The notes: generated by a model not told the origin, from the letters alone. Shown: positions 1-13,560, numbered from the stretch's first letter. The stretch: DNA of 64,000 nt from Strongyloides papillosus (GCA_005656395.1 SRSI01000037.1:372001-436000); one strand, 5' to 3'. A program made the numbers and translations.

Positions 1-427
1 ATATCAATGGTATATCTTATGTTAGATGATGATTTTTTATCTTATTAAAAAGGTGTCATAATCAAACACATCAATCGACAACTTCTTCTCTAATATACAG
101 TCAATAACAAATTTTTTTTTGTCATGTTTTTTTTGTAGAAAAAAATTTTATGATTTTAGAAAAAAATAATCGACTATTTTTGATTTATATTAGTTATTTT
201 TTCATGACCTTTGTTATTGTAATTAAAAAATATAATAAAATATTATGTTTTAATTATTTAATGTAAAAACGTGTTTGTTTGAAATGTGACAAAAAAAAAC
301 AAATTACTATTTTCATAGATAAAAAAGCTTTTATTACATTAAAAATGTTTTCATAATTGAGAATTAAAAATACGAAAATTAACGAATGTGTTATATTTAC
401 TCATAACAGGTATCAAAAATACATCCA

Positions 428-988
428 TTAATTTCCACCACTAGCATGAATGTATCTATGGGCTTCGTCAGTAAATGTTTTACCAAGTTTAGTCCAGGCG
501 TTCTTGACTTCTGGAGTTGCAACACCTTTAGTGTCCAAGAATTCAATCCAAACAGGGAAGAAAGCCTTAGAAAGGTTTAGTTATAATTGTAATGATGACA
601 ATTAACTTACGTCCCAAAGGTCCTCTGGCATTTTAAAGATACGATGTCTGTTGATTGTCTCACGGACATAGGCAAGGAATGTTGGGAGGTCATCGTAAGC
701 TGTAGCAAGGACGTGCATAGCTAGCATGATACGAACACCTTGCTTAGCAAAACGTTCTGATGCTCCTACTTGGTCTGGTGTGTAGTTTTCAGCGCCCTTG
801 AAGAATGTACGAAGTTGTGGATAATGTCCAAACATGCTTTAATAATAAAAATCATTAAAGTTTCTTTTAAACAGTAAAACTTACTATTTGTAGAAATCCT
901 TTCCATGAGGAATAGCAGCTTTCTCATCATCGAGTTTTAAGACTTCTAACGATTTTCTGGTAATCTTCTTTACTTCAGTATTATCCAT
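428..988 (-). CDS. glb-1: Globin, GLB-1-like, three exons
   Basis: Haem-binding globin of the nematode GLB-1 type, probably cytosolic and used for oxygen binding or redox work. I read three exons, 988-885, 836-611 and 565-428, with GT..AG introns of 48 and 45 bp; they join in frame to give 155 residues, a normal globin length. The product contains FFKGAENYT, ERFAKQGVRI and YVRETINRHRIFKMP, which match the nematode body globins closely; the histidine in INRHRI sits where the proximal haem ligand is expected. The start ATG at 988 is the first in frame, and the last exon ends ASGGN-stop. The gene is flanked by about 1 kb of empty DNA upstream. The family call is firm; one-to-one orthology with glb-1 is inferred from remembered similarity. 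Confidence 0.9.
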
Positions 989-1983
989 TTTCTTCTAAAA
1001 AAGGGTATATTATTAGAAGTGTGAAAAATATAATTAATAATTTCATCAAAATATTGCAAATGCATTAAGTACTTACCCGATGCTTTATTTATAATGACAA
1101 TTTTAAATGGAGATAGGCGGATCTTGTAATTTTGGTGAAAACAAATGTGAAAAATATGGCGATCTATGATTTTAAGTCATAATAAAGGGAATTCTTTTAA
1201 AATGTACGTGCAATAAGTAAATATGTAACGAACTGCTTCAAATGTTTTATAATTTGAGTAGTGTTAATAATAGCGTGATAATTTTAAAAAAAAGGGGAAG
1301 TCGGTTTTACATACTCACGGGGTTTCAATAATTGATGCCAATGAACGTGTGATCTATGATCAGAAACACTAAAATAGCGAAGGAAACCACTTAAAACGCA
1401 AATAAAAGAAGTAAATAATGTAAGTCAATACCTTTCAATCTATGTTCTATAAAATATTATTGTCAAGTACGTACAATTAAATATTGAAGTATTTTTTTTT
1501 AAATGATATAATTATTCACACAAAAATTGATGGAGAATTTTCCCTACAAATTGCTAAAAAGCTGTTAGACATGCAATGGAAGCAAAAATATTTCCATTGG
1601 ATTTTGTAGGAAAAGACATTTTGAATCCTTAGTTTCAAAGAAATATTTAACAATATTCCTTTAATTTACAGGAAAAATAATCTCAATATATATTTTCCTT
1701 TAACTATTTTTACTAAAATCCCCCTGTTACAATTTTCTTTTCCACCAATATTAATGGAATATTTTCGTATGTTTAATAATTACCAATAATATAATTCATG
1801 AAATTGTTGAGTTAATATCAAAATGAAAAATTGTTTTGAAGGCTAAATTAAAACTCTTTTTTTATTTAAATACAACAATTATAAAAATTACAAGGTCAAT
1901 AAAACATTTTTGCACATAATAAGTTTCAATTATTTTTAATTTTAACATAACAAAAACCACTTGAAGATCTTTTTCAATGACAA
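989..1983. other. Intergenic, no gene seen
   Basis: AT-rich DNA between the globin start and the ING gene stop. It would hold the globin promoter and the ING 3' UTR. I see no open frame with protein-like content and no clear repeat. Confidence 0.6.
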
Positions 1984-3396
1984 TCAACTTTTGACTTTTC
2001 GAAGTGATGTTGGTTTATCATCTCTACATAATGGGCAATACCATTTACCTTTAGGTTTACTTCTAAGACCAACACACTCGAAGTGAAACCATTCTAGGGT
2101 ACACTTTTCATTGTCACAACCAACCATATCGCCATAGGAGACTCTGTCACAGAGACAGTACCTTGGTTCATCAGGGGCAGCATTCATCTCGGCAAGTGTT
2201 GCTAAATCTAGCTGATTTGCTTTTTTGCCTTTATTAATGATGCGTTTTGACTGCCCCTCTCCATCACTGTCATCATCACCTCTATTTGTTTTTTTGATCT
2301 TTCCAGGTTTCTTTTTGACAGTATTCGTTTCTGAGGTAACCCTCGTATCTGATTTCGGTGAGGCAATTGGTGTTATTGATGGTGCTGATCCAATTGATGG
2401 AATATCTATAAAACATTCGGGACTCTGTATTGTTGTTGAGACATTCTCACTATCACACTCCATATCATTAATACTACTTGATGTTTCATCTTCCTCATCC
2501 TCATCAACATCCATGTCATCCTCAAAATCAGACATATCCATCTCACTCATCTTCTTCAGTGTACTATATTTCGAGAATAACTTAAATACCTCATTCTCCT
2601 CTGTCATATCTGTAGCCATTCTGTGGCAGGCGTTCAGAGTTGCCTCCCTCAATTCCTCATCAACATCATGTATAGCATTAGTAAGTTTTATTTTTTGTTT
2701 AGCTAATTTTGAATTAAACTCCTCCAGTAATGCTATACGTGCCCCATAAAGTTCTGAGATACTTTTTAATTTCATTGTAATATTATTAAGAAGTGCCAAT
2801 ATTTGGAGGTGAATTTTTTTCCTCTCAACATCACTATAATTTGAGGGTTGTTGTGATAAATTATGGAGTTTCTTGAAACACCTATTGAGACCATCATAAT
2901 CAAATTGGAGACTTTTAAATATATTTACAATATACGTTTTTAATTGGCAATTCCTGTGAAGGATAACCTTGAATTGTGTATCTACAAATGCCTGAAAATC
3001 TGGATCATTTAATATAGTTATACATATTTGTACTAATGCCGATTCCTCTGTTTCACTAATATAATCTATGAAGTCATCTATCTCCTTAATACTGTAAAAT
3101 TTCACTCCAACATCTAGTTTATTCTTTTCCCAATGTTCTAGGGATGAACTATCTTCACTTGGAGTTGTATTCCTACTTGGTTTCCGTAGTCCTGAAGTAA
3201 AACCAAATTTAAATGAATCTGATTTATTAATTATCAAACCAAAAATAGAACAAAACTCTTTATGATATTCTTTTATTGATTCATTTGTGAATACCTCCAA
3301 TGCTAATAATAATTTTTTCTTCTTTGTCATAAATTGGCATTGACTATCATTAGGTAAATTACCTTTAACATTCATTTGATAAAATACCAATAACAA
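1984..3396 (-). CDS. ing-3: ING3-type PHD-finger chromatin protein
   Basis: Member of the inhibitor-of-growth family, which reads H3K4 methylation as part of histone acetyltransferase complexes; ING3 is the NuA4/TIP60 member. The 470-residue intronless frame ends in a PHD finger (about residues 408-460) with the ING signature: YCLCDRVSYGDMVGCDN, then C, EWFHFECVGL, KGKWYCPLC. All Cys4-His-Cys3 zinc ligands are visible. Before it lie an acidic DE/S-rich stretch (about 290-330) and a basic Lys-rich stretch (about 370-400), as in ING proteins. The N-terminal 150 residues look unlike the usual short ING helix and may be lineage-specific. The methionine at 3375 (MNVKGNL) could be the real start instead of 3396. 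It is divergent from the WD-repeat gene, with a shared promoter of about 180 bp. Confidence 0.85.
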   Translation of the reverse strand: MLLVFYQMNVKGNLPNDSQCQFMTKKKKLLLALEVFTNESIKEYHKEFCSIFGLIINKSDSFKFGFTSGLRKPSRNTTPSEDSSSLEHWEKNKLDVGVKFYSIKEIDDFIDYISETEESALVQICITILNDPDFQAFVDTQFKVILHRNCQLKTYIVNIFKSLQFDYDGLNRCFKKLHNLSQQPSNYSDVERKKIHLQILALLNNITMKLKSISELYGARIALLEEFNSKLAKQKIKLTNAIHDVDEELREATLNACHRMATDMTEENEVFKLFSKYSTLKKMSEMDMSDFEDDMDVDEDEEDETSSSINDMECDSENVSTTIQSPECFIDIPSIGSAPSITPIASPKSDTRVTSETNTVKKKPGKIKKTNRGDDDSDGEGQSKRIINKGKKANQLDLATLAEMNAAPDEPRYCLCDRVSYGDMVGCDNEKCTLEWFHFECVGLRSKPKGKWYCPLCRDDKPTSLRKVKS

Positions 3397-3580
3397 ATAA
3401 TTATAAAAAACAAAATAATAAAAATACAGTATATTATTAATAGAAACAACAACTATATCTTAACCAGATATTAAATGTATCTTTTAAATTGGAGTCATGT
3501 TACTCCTAACACGACTCTTATATTTGTGTTTTGTTCGTTCATTTCTATTTACTAAATGTCAACTATAACAAGTTTTGGAT

Positions 3581-4575
3581 ATGTCAATAGTTCACACAGT
3601 TTGTAAGTTTATTTATCATATACTTGCCAGTTATTTCTAGAGTAATTTAGTTTCTCCTTCTCAACAGATAACGGGTACGTATGTAATATCCCTATAATTA
3701 ATAATCAAGAGGATGTTGTGGCATTTAATAAAAAATTCCATGGGGACAAACCCCAAAAAAATTGTAACTTCATACTAAATAACGACTTTATAAGTAAAAT
3801 AATACTATATCCATGTGATGGAACATTGCAAAGTTTATTAATACAAAGAGATAAAACTAATTCATCAGAGATAACCATAGCAACATTAGATAATCAATTA
3901 GTAGATACATTAAAGCTCCTCCATTATTGTGATAAAATTCAATGGAATCCTAATGAGATGGGTAGTGAAAAAATAGGGTGTAAACAACTAAATGCAATAC
4001 ACATCTACGATGTTGTGGCTGGTGCTGTTACACAAAATTTCATATCTAATGGTGTATTAGATTTTCAATGGGATAAGGATAATGAAAATCTCATCTATAC
4101 AGGGGACAATTATGGTCTTATATCAATTCACGACCTACGACAACTAAATGAAACGAAATTTGGTCAAAAAGTTAATAAATGTAAGAAAAGTCAAATAGAG
4201 ATATTAGATAATTTTATTTTTATTACAACAACACTTGGTGATTGCAATATTTATGATATCAGGAATCAAAAGATAGTCACAAATTTTAAATTAAAATCTC
4301 AATACACACCAAAAGATTGCCTTCCCATATCTAATAAACATATAAATTGTCCCATTTTTAAAGTAAAGTACATAAATAATCTTTATACATACGTATATTT
4401 GTATGGGACAGATTTTGTTGTGAGGAAATTTTTAAAAAGTATGGAAAATTCGGAGGAGGAGGAAAAGTTAATTCAGACACGTCATGTATATAGCATAAAT
4501 GATTTTCATTTCCATCCAACACTATCACTTTTAACCTCTGTTAGTGATAGGATGGATGTTTGTAATTTATATTAA
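3581..4575 (+). CDS. WD-repeat protein, two exons
   Basis: The long exon (3668-4575) has no plausible ATG of its own near its start. A 22-nt first exon at 3581-3602 (MSIVHTV) followed by a 65-bp GT..AG intron joins in frame and gives 309 residues, which explains the start. The product has degenerate WD40 repeats, for example LIYTGDNYGLISIHDLRQ and DCNIYDIRNQK, where the D-x-R and W/YD endings mark repeat ends; the C-terminal FHFHPTLSLLTSVSDR is a further blade. It probably forms a beta-propeller scaffold. I cannot assign the subfamily. It is divergent from the ING3 gene and its 3' end faces the lipase gene tail to tail, 100 bp away. Confidence 0.75.
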
Positions 4576-4675
4576 CAATATGATTAAAAAGTTCACCATC
4601 ATATAGTACAAATTTAATTTTTTTATTATCACTGAGGAAGTTATTTTATGACAGTCATATCTATATTTATAAAAA

Positions 4676-5849
4676 TTAACTAGCACCTGCTGGTGGTGGT
4701 GGAACAACAAGTCCTGGACAACCTTCCTTTCCAAAGTTATTCATGTGTTTTCCAAAGTAAATAGCATGGTCATCAGCTGAAAGTCCAAGTACACTGTTAC
4801 TACATCTATCTGACTCGTCAGATGGACACATTGTGAATGGTGAACCTTCACTCATATCATTTTGATACCATACTTCTTGTTTGTGATGGCGATATTCAAT
4901 AAATCTAAATTAATTTTTTTATTAATGAAATAACAAGGTTAAACTTACTCCCATGGTACATGTGGAATTGGATCGTTGTTGTGGACAACTCTAAAAAAAA
5001 GTATTGATTAAATGATTGTTAATATTAAGACTACCTGTAGTTATATTTTACAATTTTATCATAGTTTTTGGCAAATTCATGGTCACCAGTTCTTGGTTCT
5101 CCCATTGTTATAACGATAACGTCATCAGCTGAAGCATATCCAGCATGGATAACCTAAAAGTTTATATTTCAATAATAGTTAGAAATTGTTTACCTCTGCT
5201 GCAGCAAGGGTTGCTAAGGAACCTCCTAATGAATGTCCTGTAAACCAGAATTCATATCCTGGGTATTGATTTTTTAATGTTAAGAAATCATCTCTAAGAC
5301 CTCCATTCCACATATCATAGAAAGCCTAAAATATTATCATTTTAAAAAATGGAAAACTTTTCTTTAATAACATACTTTTGAGAAGTAATGACAAACTTTT
5401 CCACCAGTTACAAAGCTAACTTTTCTACTGAACAAAGCATCTGAACCTTCAAGTAAAATTTGGAGATTTCCTTCAGATCCTCTGAAAGCAACGATAATGG
5501 CTTTTTCATTGTGATTAACACCAGTGTATCCTTGACATGTATCAGTTTCACTTGAATCACATATAACTTCTACTATTTTTGTTACCTATAAAATGCTAAT
5601 TATACAGGTACGTTTATGAAAAAGACTTACTGTTGCATTACCAGCTCCGTATACGTTATCTAAACAATCTTGTATTTTATCTTTTGGTCCATAAGCAGCT
5701 CCACCCAAAGGCATCATTCTGTATCTAGCATCATAGTCAAAATATGCTTTGACTTCTCTTTGACTTAAATTTTTGATTCTTTTTATGATACCACCGTTGA
5801 TGGCTAATGTCAAAGACAATAGGACTAATAAAGTGATTGTAGTTTTCAT
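4676..5849 (-). CDS. Secreted class 3 lipase, six exons
   Basis: Triacylglycerol lipase-like alpha/beta hydrolase (lipase class 3), probably secreted. Exons 5849-5631, 5585-5376, 5325-5194, 5153-5035, 4990-4949 and 4904-4676 have GT..AG introns of 44-50 bp and join in frame to 316 residues. Residues 1-19 form a signal peptide (MKTTITLLVLLSLTLAING). The nucleophile elbow FTGHSLGGSLATLAAAE carries the catalytic serine. The aspartate is expected in the region after GEPRTGDHEFA, and HHKQ or DDHAI may supply the histidine. AIIVAFRGSE is the usual strand before the oxyanion region. The C-terminus PPPAGAS is short. The large worm lipase family prevents an orthologue call. Confidence 0.88.
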
Positions 5850-7187
5850 AGTAAAAAGTTATAACTTATAATAAAATTTTAACTTTTTTATATTACTTTA
5901 CATTATATTGATAACAGTCTTGATTCCTTTTCATATCTATAAATTACCATTTTCCCGGATTTTGATAAATATTAATTATGTTGTCACCTAATAAATTCAT
6001 ACTTTCTAACAGTATGATAACTTTTTTTTTTTATTATATAATAAATCATTGGTACCAAATTTTAGGATGCTTTATATTTCAAAAATAAAGTATTTTTTAC
6101 GACTACCTAACCTTTAATCAGATTAACTTTCTCTCTACCACTTATCTTATCATTATTGTTTTTGTAAATTTATTATTTTATAACTGATTAAATCTCTTCT
6201 TTTAAAAAAGAAAAAATCAAGACTCCAATTTATTAAAAATCCAATAAAGCCAACTGATAAAACAACATTTTTTTATAATAAAAACAATCTCGATTATTAT
6301 GATAAAAAATTAATCTTTGTTATCGTGTATGTTCGATCTAAACTAGAATACACATATATATGACAGAAAACGGATATTAAATGATAAATTTCTGATATAA
6401 GCAAAAGACAATATTTGATGGATTTTGCTGTATCTACCACTGAAGATCTTTTCAAAGATACATCTTACCAATACATATTAAGTGAGTATCATTTTTTTTA
6501 AAAGTACCCGTTACGACATGAGTATTAAGACATCTTTATGATTATTTTCCGATTTTATTTCAATATTCCTCCGAATATATATTTTTCATAACGTTATAAA
6601 GGTAATTTCATTATTTAATTATCACCCTAAAATTGTTTTATTTTGAATAATCTATTTAAATTTCTCCCAATTTTTTTTAAATATATATTTTTTTTCCTTC
6701 ATATCCGTGTCATTGACTACTATCTTTTCTGTAATAAAAACCTTAATGACCGATTTTTTTTTATTTAATATCAATATTTGTTATGAAGTGGTTGAAATTT
6801 TGTGGAAATAAATTTCTATTTCTAATTTATTAAGATTTTATTATTATTATTATCGACCTCTTTTACTTTTAACTATACTATAATATATATATCCCTATGT
6901 CTCATTTATAGATTTAACTGCAACTATTGCTTGTCCCTACTTTAATTTTCTTTTGTGCCATGCATCTGTAGTTTTTAAGTGACTCGATTAACTATCGCTT
7001 GTACCATTGATTTTGAATCGTTATTATAAATTAGTCTAGCTAAGATTATATGTCAATTATACTTCTCCTCACTATATTTTGTTCTTTCTTTTCTTTTATA
7101 ATAGAAGACTTCTTCATATGTCTTACTTTTATTAATTATACTGATAGAAATATATATTATAGACTTATTTTATACCTTTTCAGAGTT
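5850..7187. other. Upstream region of lipase and CNBP-like genes; possible leader exon at 6418
   Basis: Mostly AT-rich non-coding DNA. At 6418 an ATG opens a 21-codon frame (MDFAVSTTEDLF...) that runs into a good 5' splice site, GTGAGTATC, at about 6482. If spliced to the CNBP acceptor at about 7183 (TTTTCAG/AGTT), the frame ends at a TGA overlapping the CNBP start, so it would act as an upstream ORF, not as part of the protein. This is a weak, sequence-only suggestion. Confidence 0.3.
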
Positions 7188-7787
7188 ATGAGTGACAAAG
7201 TTTGTTTTAAGTGTTCGGAAGCAGGTCATTTCGCTAAATCATGCCCCAACTCCGGAAACAACTCTGGATCATACAACAGTGGAGGTAGAAGAGGTGGTGA
7301 CGACCGTACCTGTCATTCCTGTGGAAAATCTGGCCATATTGCTAAATTTTGCCGTAATAGTCGTGATTCACAAAATTTTAACAGATCAAAAACATGTTAC
7401 AACTGTGGAAATACTGGACATACATCAGCAGTCTGCAAAAATGAAAAGGTTAATGGATGCTTTATTTGTGGTTCTGAGGATCACCAAGCCAGATCCTGTG
7501 ATAAATCTGATGAAGGTGGTAATAGGCAAAGAAATCGTAATTGTTTTAACTGTGGTAGTGATCAACACATTGCTCGTTTCTGTGATAGAGGAGACGATGG
7601 TGATTCAAAAAACTTTAACAATGGTAGAAAGCGTACCTACTCAAGTGCTAATGGAAGAAATGATAGGGGAGCTAAACATTGCTATCAATGTCAGGGAGCC
7701 GGTCACATTGCGAAGGATTGCCCTGAAGGTGTTAAATGTTTTAAATGTGGATCCTTAGACCACACTGCAAGGAATTGTCAAGATTAG
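7188..7787 (+). CDS. CNBP/Gis2-type protein with seven zinc knuckles
   Basis: Single-stranded nucleic-acid-binding protein of the CNBP (ZNF9)/Gis2 type, which binds G-rich or mRNA targets in the cytoplasm. The 199-residue protein has seven CCHC knuckles, the same number as CNBP: CFKCSEAGHFAKSC, CHSCGKSGHIAKFC, CYNCGNTGHTSAVC, CFICGSEDHQARSC, CFNCGSDQHIARFC, CYQCQGAGHIAKDC and CFKCGSLDHTARNC. Gly/Arg/Ser linkers follow knuckles 1 and 5. I start at ATG 7188, five bases after a strong 3' splice site (CTTTTCAGAGTTATG), which suits cis- or trans-splicing; a longer frame from 7050 adds only hydrophobic AT-rich codons and is unlikely. Confidence 0.88.
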   Translation: MSDKVCFKCSEAGHFAKSCPNSGNNSGSYNSGGRRGGDDRTCHSCGKSGHIAKFCRNSRDSQNFNRSKTCYNCGNTGHTSAVCKNEKVNGCFICGSEDHQARSCDKSDEGGNRQRNRNCFNCGSDQHIARFCDRGDDGDSKNFNNGRKRTYSSANGRNDRGAKHCYQCQGAGHIAKDCPEGVKCFKCGSLDHTARNCQD

Positions 7788-10700
7788 CTTCCTTTTGGTA
7801 TGAGATGAAGTTTGGTGATGGTAAAGAGAGAGAGAGGAGAATTTGTTTATATAAGTGAGAAGGTTTTAGATCTCAGTTTGGAAGTTGTTGAGATTTTTTC
7901 AAAATTTATTTATCTTTTTCGTTTCCTATTCTTCATTATTATACGTTTTGATTTGTTTATAATAAATATTATAAAAGAAATTGTAGTTTGTGTTAGTATT
8001 GTGCGATAATTGAAGTTTGTACTTAACCTTTTAAAAGTATATCAATTAAAGTATAAGTTTGTAGGACGATTTTTTACTAATTTCTACATACAATTTTTGT
8101 AGTCCTACGTTTTGTTGATATCTACGGGGTGGTTAACCAAGGGCTCCCAACCATAAATAATTTTGTACAAATTTCTCCAAATTGAAAATTCAATTTTTAA
8201 AATTAAGGAAATTATTTGTAAAATTTAAAAATTAACTATATACACCTTATCATATGATATATTTAAAAACTAAAATGACTTCGAAATTCTTAAAATATCA
8301 GTACAGTGAATAAGAATTCTTCCTGGTTCAAAGGTAATTCTTTTAAATGAAAAATAAGTTGACAAACATTGCCATAGGAAAGATTTGACTATCCACCTTG
8401 TATAAACATTCAGTCAAAAGTTACTTACCAACTATTGTACAATTTCCGATATACATTATAAATTTAAAGTAACATATTATAAAACATTTTAAATTAAACA
8501 AACATTTAATATTTATTTAAGTAATAATTAATAGCATTTTTAAATTTAGAGCTCAAATTCTTAACTATTCTGTGAAGACATTTTAAGTGGAGAATGGTGA
8601 TCTTTCGAGTTTAATGTAAAAGTAAAAAACTGATTCATAATAAAATTTTAACATCGTAGTAGAAATATTAAAAATGAAAGTTTAAAAATTAACGAATATA
8701 TGATATAATACAATTTATTATTTTTAAACTTTTAATTTCTTAATTTATTATATTTATCTTATAATTGAGTATGTTTATTGGACATGTATTTCTAAGAATA
8801 ATAGGTTCGTTTTTTATCAAATTATTAATAATTTAATAATATTATTTTAAAGTTATAAAAAATTTAATTTATTTTGTTTATATATTCTTTCTTATCATTC
8901 CTCAAACTTTATGCATGTCACTTTATTTTAAAAATCTCAAAGTTTAATTGTTACTTTTTACTCTAGAACAATAATAATAAGGCATACTTATGACTTTCCG
9001 ATTTAATAATATAATTAAAATTTCTTTATAAATGTGAAAATTTTATTACTAATAAAATATTCTCTCACACTTTGTGGCTTTTCCAGTTATAAATATATAA
9101 TATTATATTTCTTTAAATTATTGTACAAGTTTGTTATCGGAAGATTTCATTACTTTTATAATATAGAAAATTTCAAAAAATTACTAAACAAATATTTATT
9201 ATTATAAAATTTTTTTATTATATAATTTATGTAGGTTTTAGTAATTTATCACAAAAAGTTGTAAATTATAATGTGTGTGTGAGTTAAGGGATAAAAAATT
9301 TATACAATTTTATATATTTTATTAGTTTTTTTATCTAAAATACATTATATGAAAAGCGTACATTTTATAGTTAAGAATTAATTGGGAAATTTTATCTAAT
9401 AATTGTAGCGCTATATAAAAAGTATACTAGGTAGTATATTATTATCAAATAATAAGAGGGATTCAAATTTAAAAATTTTCAATTAATGTGATATTCTTTT
9501 CACGTCAATTAAAAAAATCACTTTGTTATAAAATACCTCTTAAGACGTCAAGATATAATATAATCTGTACAGTTTATACCTTCAAAAACAGACAAAAACC
9601 TGTTTTAAAATTTTGGAGTACACAAAAAAACAAACGAAATTTATTTTTATAACTCAATTTTCAATTACTCCAACTATTTGAATATATAAACGTTTATTTT
9701 TAAATTGTTTAGTCAAAATAGTCTTTACTTTTACAAAAATCATTATTGATGAGTTATTTTATGTGTCATACTATCTTATCGACAAAATAATAGTACCTAT
9801 TAGTTTTAGATTAATTATATTAAAAAACTTTAAAATATTAAATTTATGTAATGATTTTATTATATATTAAAGCATAATACAGTATACTAATTATTTTGAC
9901 ATTCGTACTCCGAGAAATACTTTTTTGTAATATTTAATTATAAACTTTTGAGTTTAATATTTTAAAGGATTGCCGAGTTCCTTAAGTATAATTCAATTTA
10001 TCATTTTTTTTAATATAAAAGAAATATTTATTATATGTTGACAATATTTGAGAATGACAAATTTCCTTGTTTATTATTTAACTTTCAATTTCCTTTTTTT
10101 AAATAAATTATTAATTCCCTCCTCTATTTTAATTATATTTTTGGGACAATCATTTAAAATGAAATATCTCATAAATGGTACATTAGAAAATATCCATTAA
10201 TAGTTCTATTTTCGTAATAAACATCAAATTATAAAAAAAAATAACTAGTACACATTGAAATTTTTAAAAATAAGAAACAATTTGAATCAATAAAGAGTTT
10301 TTATAAGCTTAACTAAACTATTTATATCATTTAAAATTTCTAGAATATAAATTATGTTTTTTACTATAAATAACAAAAATTTATTTGAAATTTAATGTAT
10401 AATCAACTTATTTATTATAATGCCGTGGATATTTTTTTACATTTTATTAGTTAGCTTTTGTTTATTCTTATTGTTTTCTATCACCATTATAATAACGATA
10501 TTAAAATCAAAGATCAGAAAAATTAAAATATATTTATTTTAAATCAAGACTTAGTTATATTATAATATGTATAGTTTTTTTTACCCAATATGAATATCTT
10601 CTATCATTTTTGTTAACATAATATTTTCTCTTACATTAGCTTTAATTTTTATATAATATTATAACATATTATATGTATTGATATAATATTTAAATCACTT

Positions 10701-13560
10701 TAACGTATTGAGTATGAGCATGGTGGTGAGTGATTGTTATAATATAAAAACATTCCAAGATGCCGTTTAAATCTTAGCTATTAAATGTTACGTATATACA
10801 CAAATCGTCTTAATTTATTACTAAAACACACTATTTTATATCTTCTATTATCTAAAACTTTTAGAATGACACAATCAAAATACGTATAATATCTCATTAT
10901 ATATATATAATAATTCTTAGAAAGCATTACTATATATGTGTATTTGTATTGCCATGGCCTTCTTCATCAAACGTCCTTCTAAAATAAAATCCAATACATA
11001 TATGTAGATGAACCGCCAAAGTAAAGTAATGATCAATGGAAATGAAAAGTAGTTTGCACAAAACTTTACTCTAACTTTTATATGTTAATATCTACTCCTG
11101 TATTAATAATAATAAATTCAAATTAGAACTGTATATTTAAACAAAATTAATAAACTTGAAGACCCATAAGTAATCGCGTTAAAAAGATTATATCACTAAC
11201 AATATTATTATAACTGACTATTGATGTCGATCGTTGTAGTTATATCTTAATCGGTTTCTTACAAATTGATGCATTTCCCTCTCTACTTAATATAATATAT
11301 TGTTTTATAATTTTCTAAAGCTTTAATATTATCTAAATTTCACTATTCCACTTTCTTATATTATCAGTAAAAAACAAATTTTTAATCATTTCATTTTAGA
11401 TATATGTATTATATATATAATATTTAAGCATTATACTCTTTAAATATAATTTAATCTCATAATAATTATATTCACTACTAAAATTGCACTCAATATTAGT
11501 TAAAAACTTTTAAATATTCTGAAATATATCGTATTAATTGATTAAAGTATAATTTTTTTTAATTTCATTTTAATCCTCAAACTTACCACTATATTATCAA
11601 TGATAATAAAAAAAACAACAATCAAAAAATTAGTAGGAAAAAGCAAGTTAAAAATTTGTTTATCTTCATAAAATACATATAATGATTTGGGATAACAAAA
11701 TAATTTCATTGACAAAATCTTTTTTCTCCTATGCCTTATTTACAATGTTTCTGTTTCCTTATATATACAATTTTTTTTTATATTTTCTCTCATTTCTCCC
11801 CGTATTTTATCTCCTCATAATACTTTTTACTCTCTTTCAGCATTTCTATTCTTTGTACAACTTCAAAATCGCACACACAGTTTTAGGATGTTGATGAAGT
11901 TATTTAATCGTCACCATCCTCATTTATATGTGTACATTTGACACGTTATCGTTAGCATATTCTATTGCGTGAGTTCTAAATTTCTTGGGTTTCTTTTACT
12001 TTTGTATTATACTATCGTAATACCACCAACACTATTTCAACATATTACAACGTTATTCTTTTATATTCCTCATGAAATATACGTCACATGTTTTTGTGAC
12101 TATAACACAACTAAAAACTGTTTACAAAAAAATGCTAACATTGAAGGCCATTTTTTTTACTAAATAAATATATAACAATTGCAGCTCAATTATTTTGAGG
12201 AATGCTATACATATTCTATCTTTGGTACCATCCAAATTTGATTTTTAAAACTCAAAAATTTATTTTAAATTTTGTTTTTTTTTTAAATTATCCAAACATT
12301 TAGTTATTGTTTACTACTCCTAAGATTGTTTCCAACAACCAATACGATTTGTTTCTTATATTTATCAAAAATTCAATTCATTTTGACGCGTCAATTGAAG
12401 GAGCAAATGCCACAACATATTATGGCGTTTTCTAAATTTTTTTTGTCATCAAAGTAACCTATAGTTTAGTTACATTCCTAGCATTACATTATTTGTCATA
12501 CTTTTTTGTGTTAAATTAATTCTTTGACCATTTATAGTAATCTTCTGCTATTTATTTATTTTTTCATTCAATTTTATCTTTAAATTTGATAAATTATAGA
12601 TGATTCTTCAAAGATATGAGATATTTTCTTTGAGTGTTTATATATTATAAATAAAATATGTGATTTTTAATCTATCAATATGTACATATTTTTTTTATTA
12701 GCATAAGCGCTTTTACTTACTATCTTTCATTCTTTCATAACAAAAATGTTGAAACTATACTTATTTTTGTATCACCTGCCTTTTATGAAATAATATTGAG
12801 CATATATGGGCATATCCTGTAATTATCCTTGATTTTTTTAAGATAATAGCAAAACACGGAAATGTTTGTATAAGATTATTTGAAGAACATTCCTGACAAT
12901 AAAAACGTTTCTTCTCATTAAACTAGTAAGGTATTATTTAATGTAAATTATTTATTATATCTATAATTATTCCCTTCGGTTATGCGTAACTATCTCTGTA
13001 CAACTAATTTTCATTCCCTTTTCTTTTCAAGCATTTTTAAAGAATGTTCTTTCATTATCAAGGCTATTAATATAAAGAGGAGGAACATTACTTGTTTGCC
13101 TGTGAATCTATTTCTTTCTTAAATGCATTTTTCTGTTTTTTTTTTATTACAAAAATTTGTAATATATTAGACACGTCATGTAAAATAAAGCACTTTTATT
13201 GAAGTTTCTTTATGATAAGAGGAAATACTTTAATATAGGTGGTTATATTAACTCATTTTATCTGTTGAACTATACTTCTTCTCAAGATCAAATGGGAATT
13301 ATTATATTGGAAATATGTTTATCTTAATTGTTTTCCTCAAAATATTTTAGTATCACAATTATTTTTATTATACATATTAATTGTTGTATTAAATAATGTT
13401 ATGTTTTAGTGGAATTTTTTTTAAAAAATTATCAAAAAAACAAATTATTTTTTTTTTGTATAATATTGTGTGTTTTATGTGGATGAACATTTTTTTCTTC
13501 CGTACTCTGTATTATATATCATTTATGTAGACGGATGGTTCTCGTTATCTAGGCATTTTT
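7788..13560. other. Gene-poor AT-rich region of about 5.7 kb
   Basis: Long AT-rich DNA with homopolymer runs and short AT microrepeats. The short open frames (for example at 7812, 11682 and 11969) encode only hydrophobic low-complexity peptides and have no family features. No tRNA, rRNA or transposon ends were recognised. Confidence 0.6.

Noticed and set aside
2225..2749. 174-codon plus-strand frame
   Set aside because: Antisense shadow of the ING3 acidic and coiled regions; Ser/Leu-rich low complexity.
7192..7758. 188-codon alternative frame
   Set aside because: Shifted frame of the CNBP-like gene; only the main frame has the seven zinc knuckles.
11682..12163. Two short hydrophobic frames
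   Set aside because: Low-complexity AT-rich translations with no start context, splice pattern or family match.
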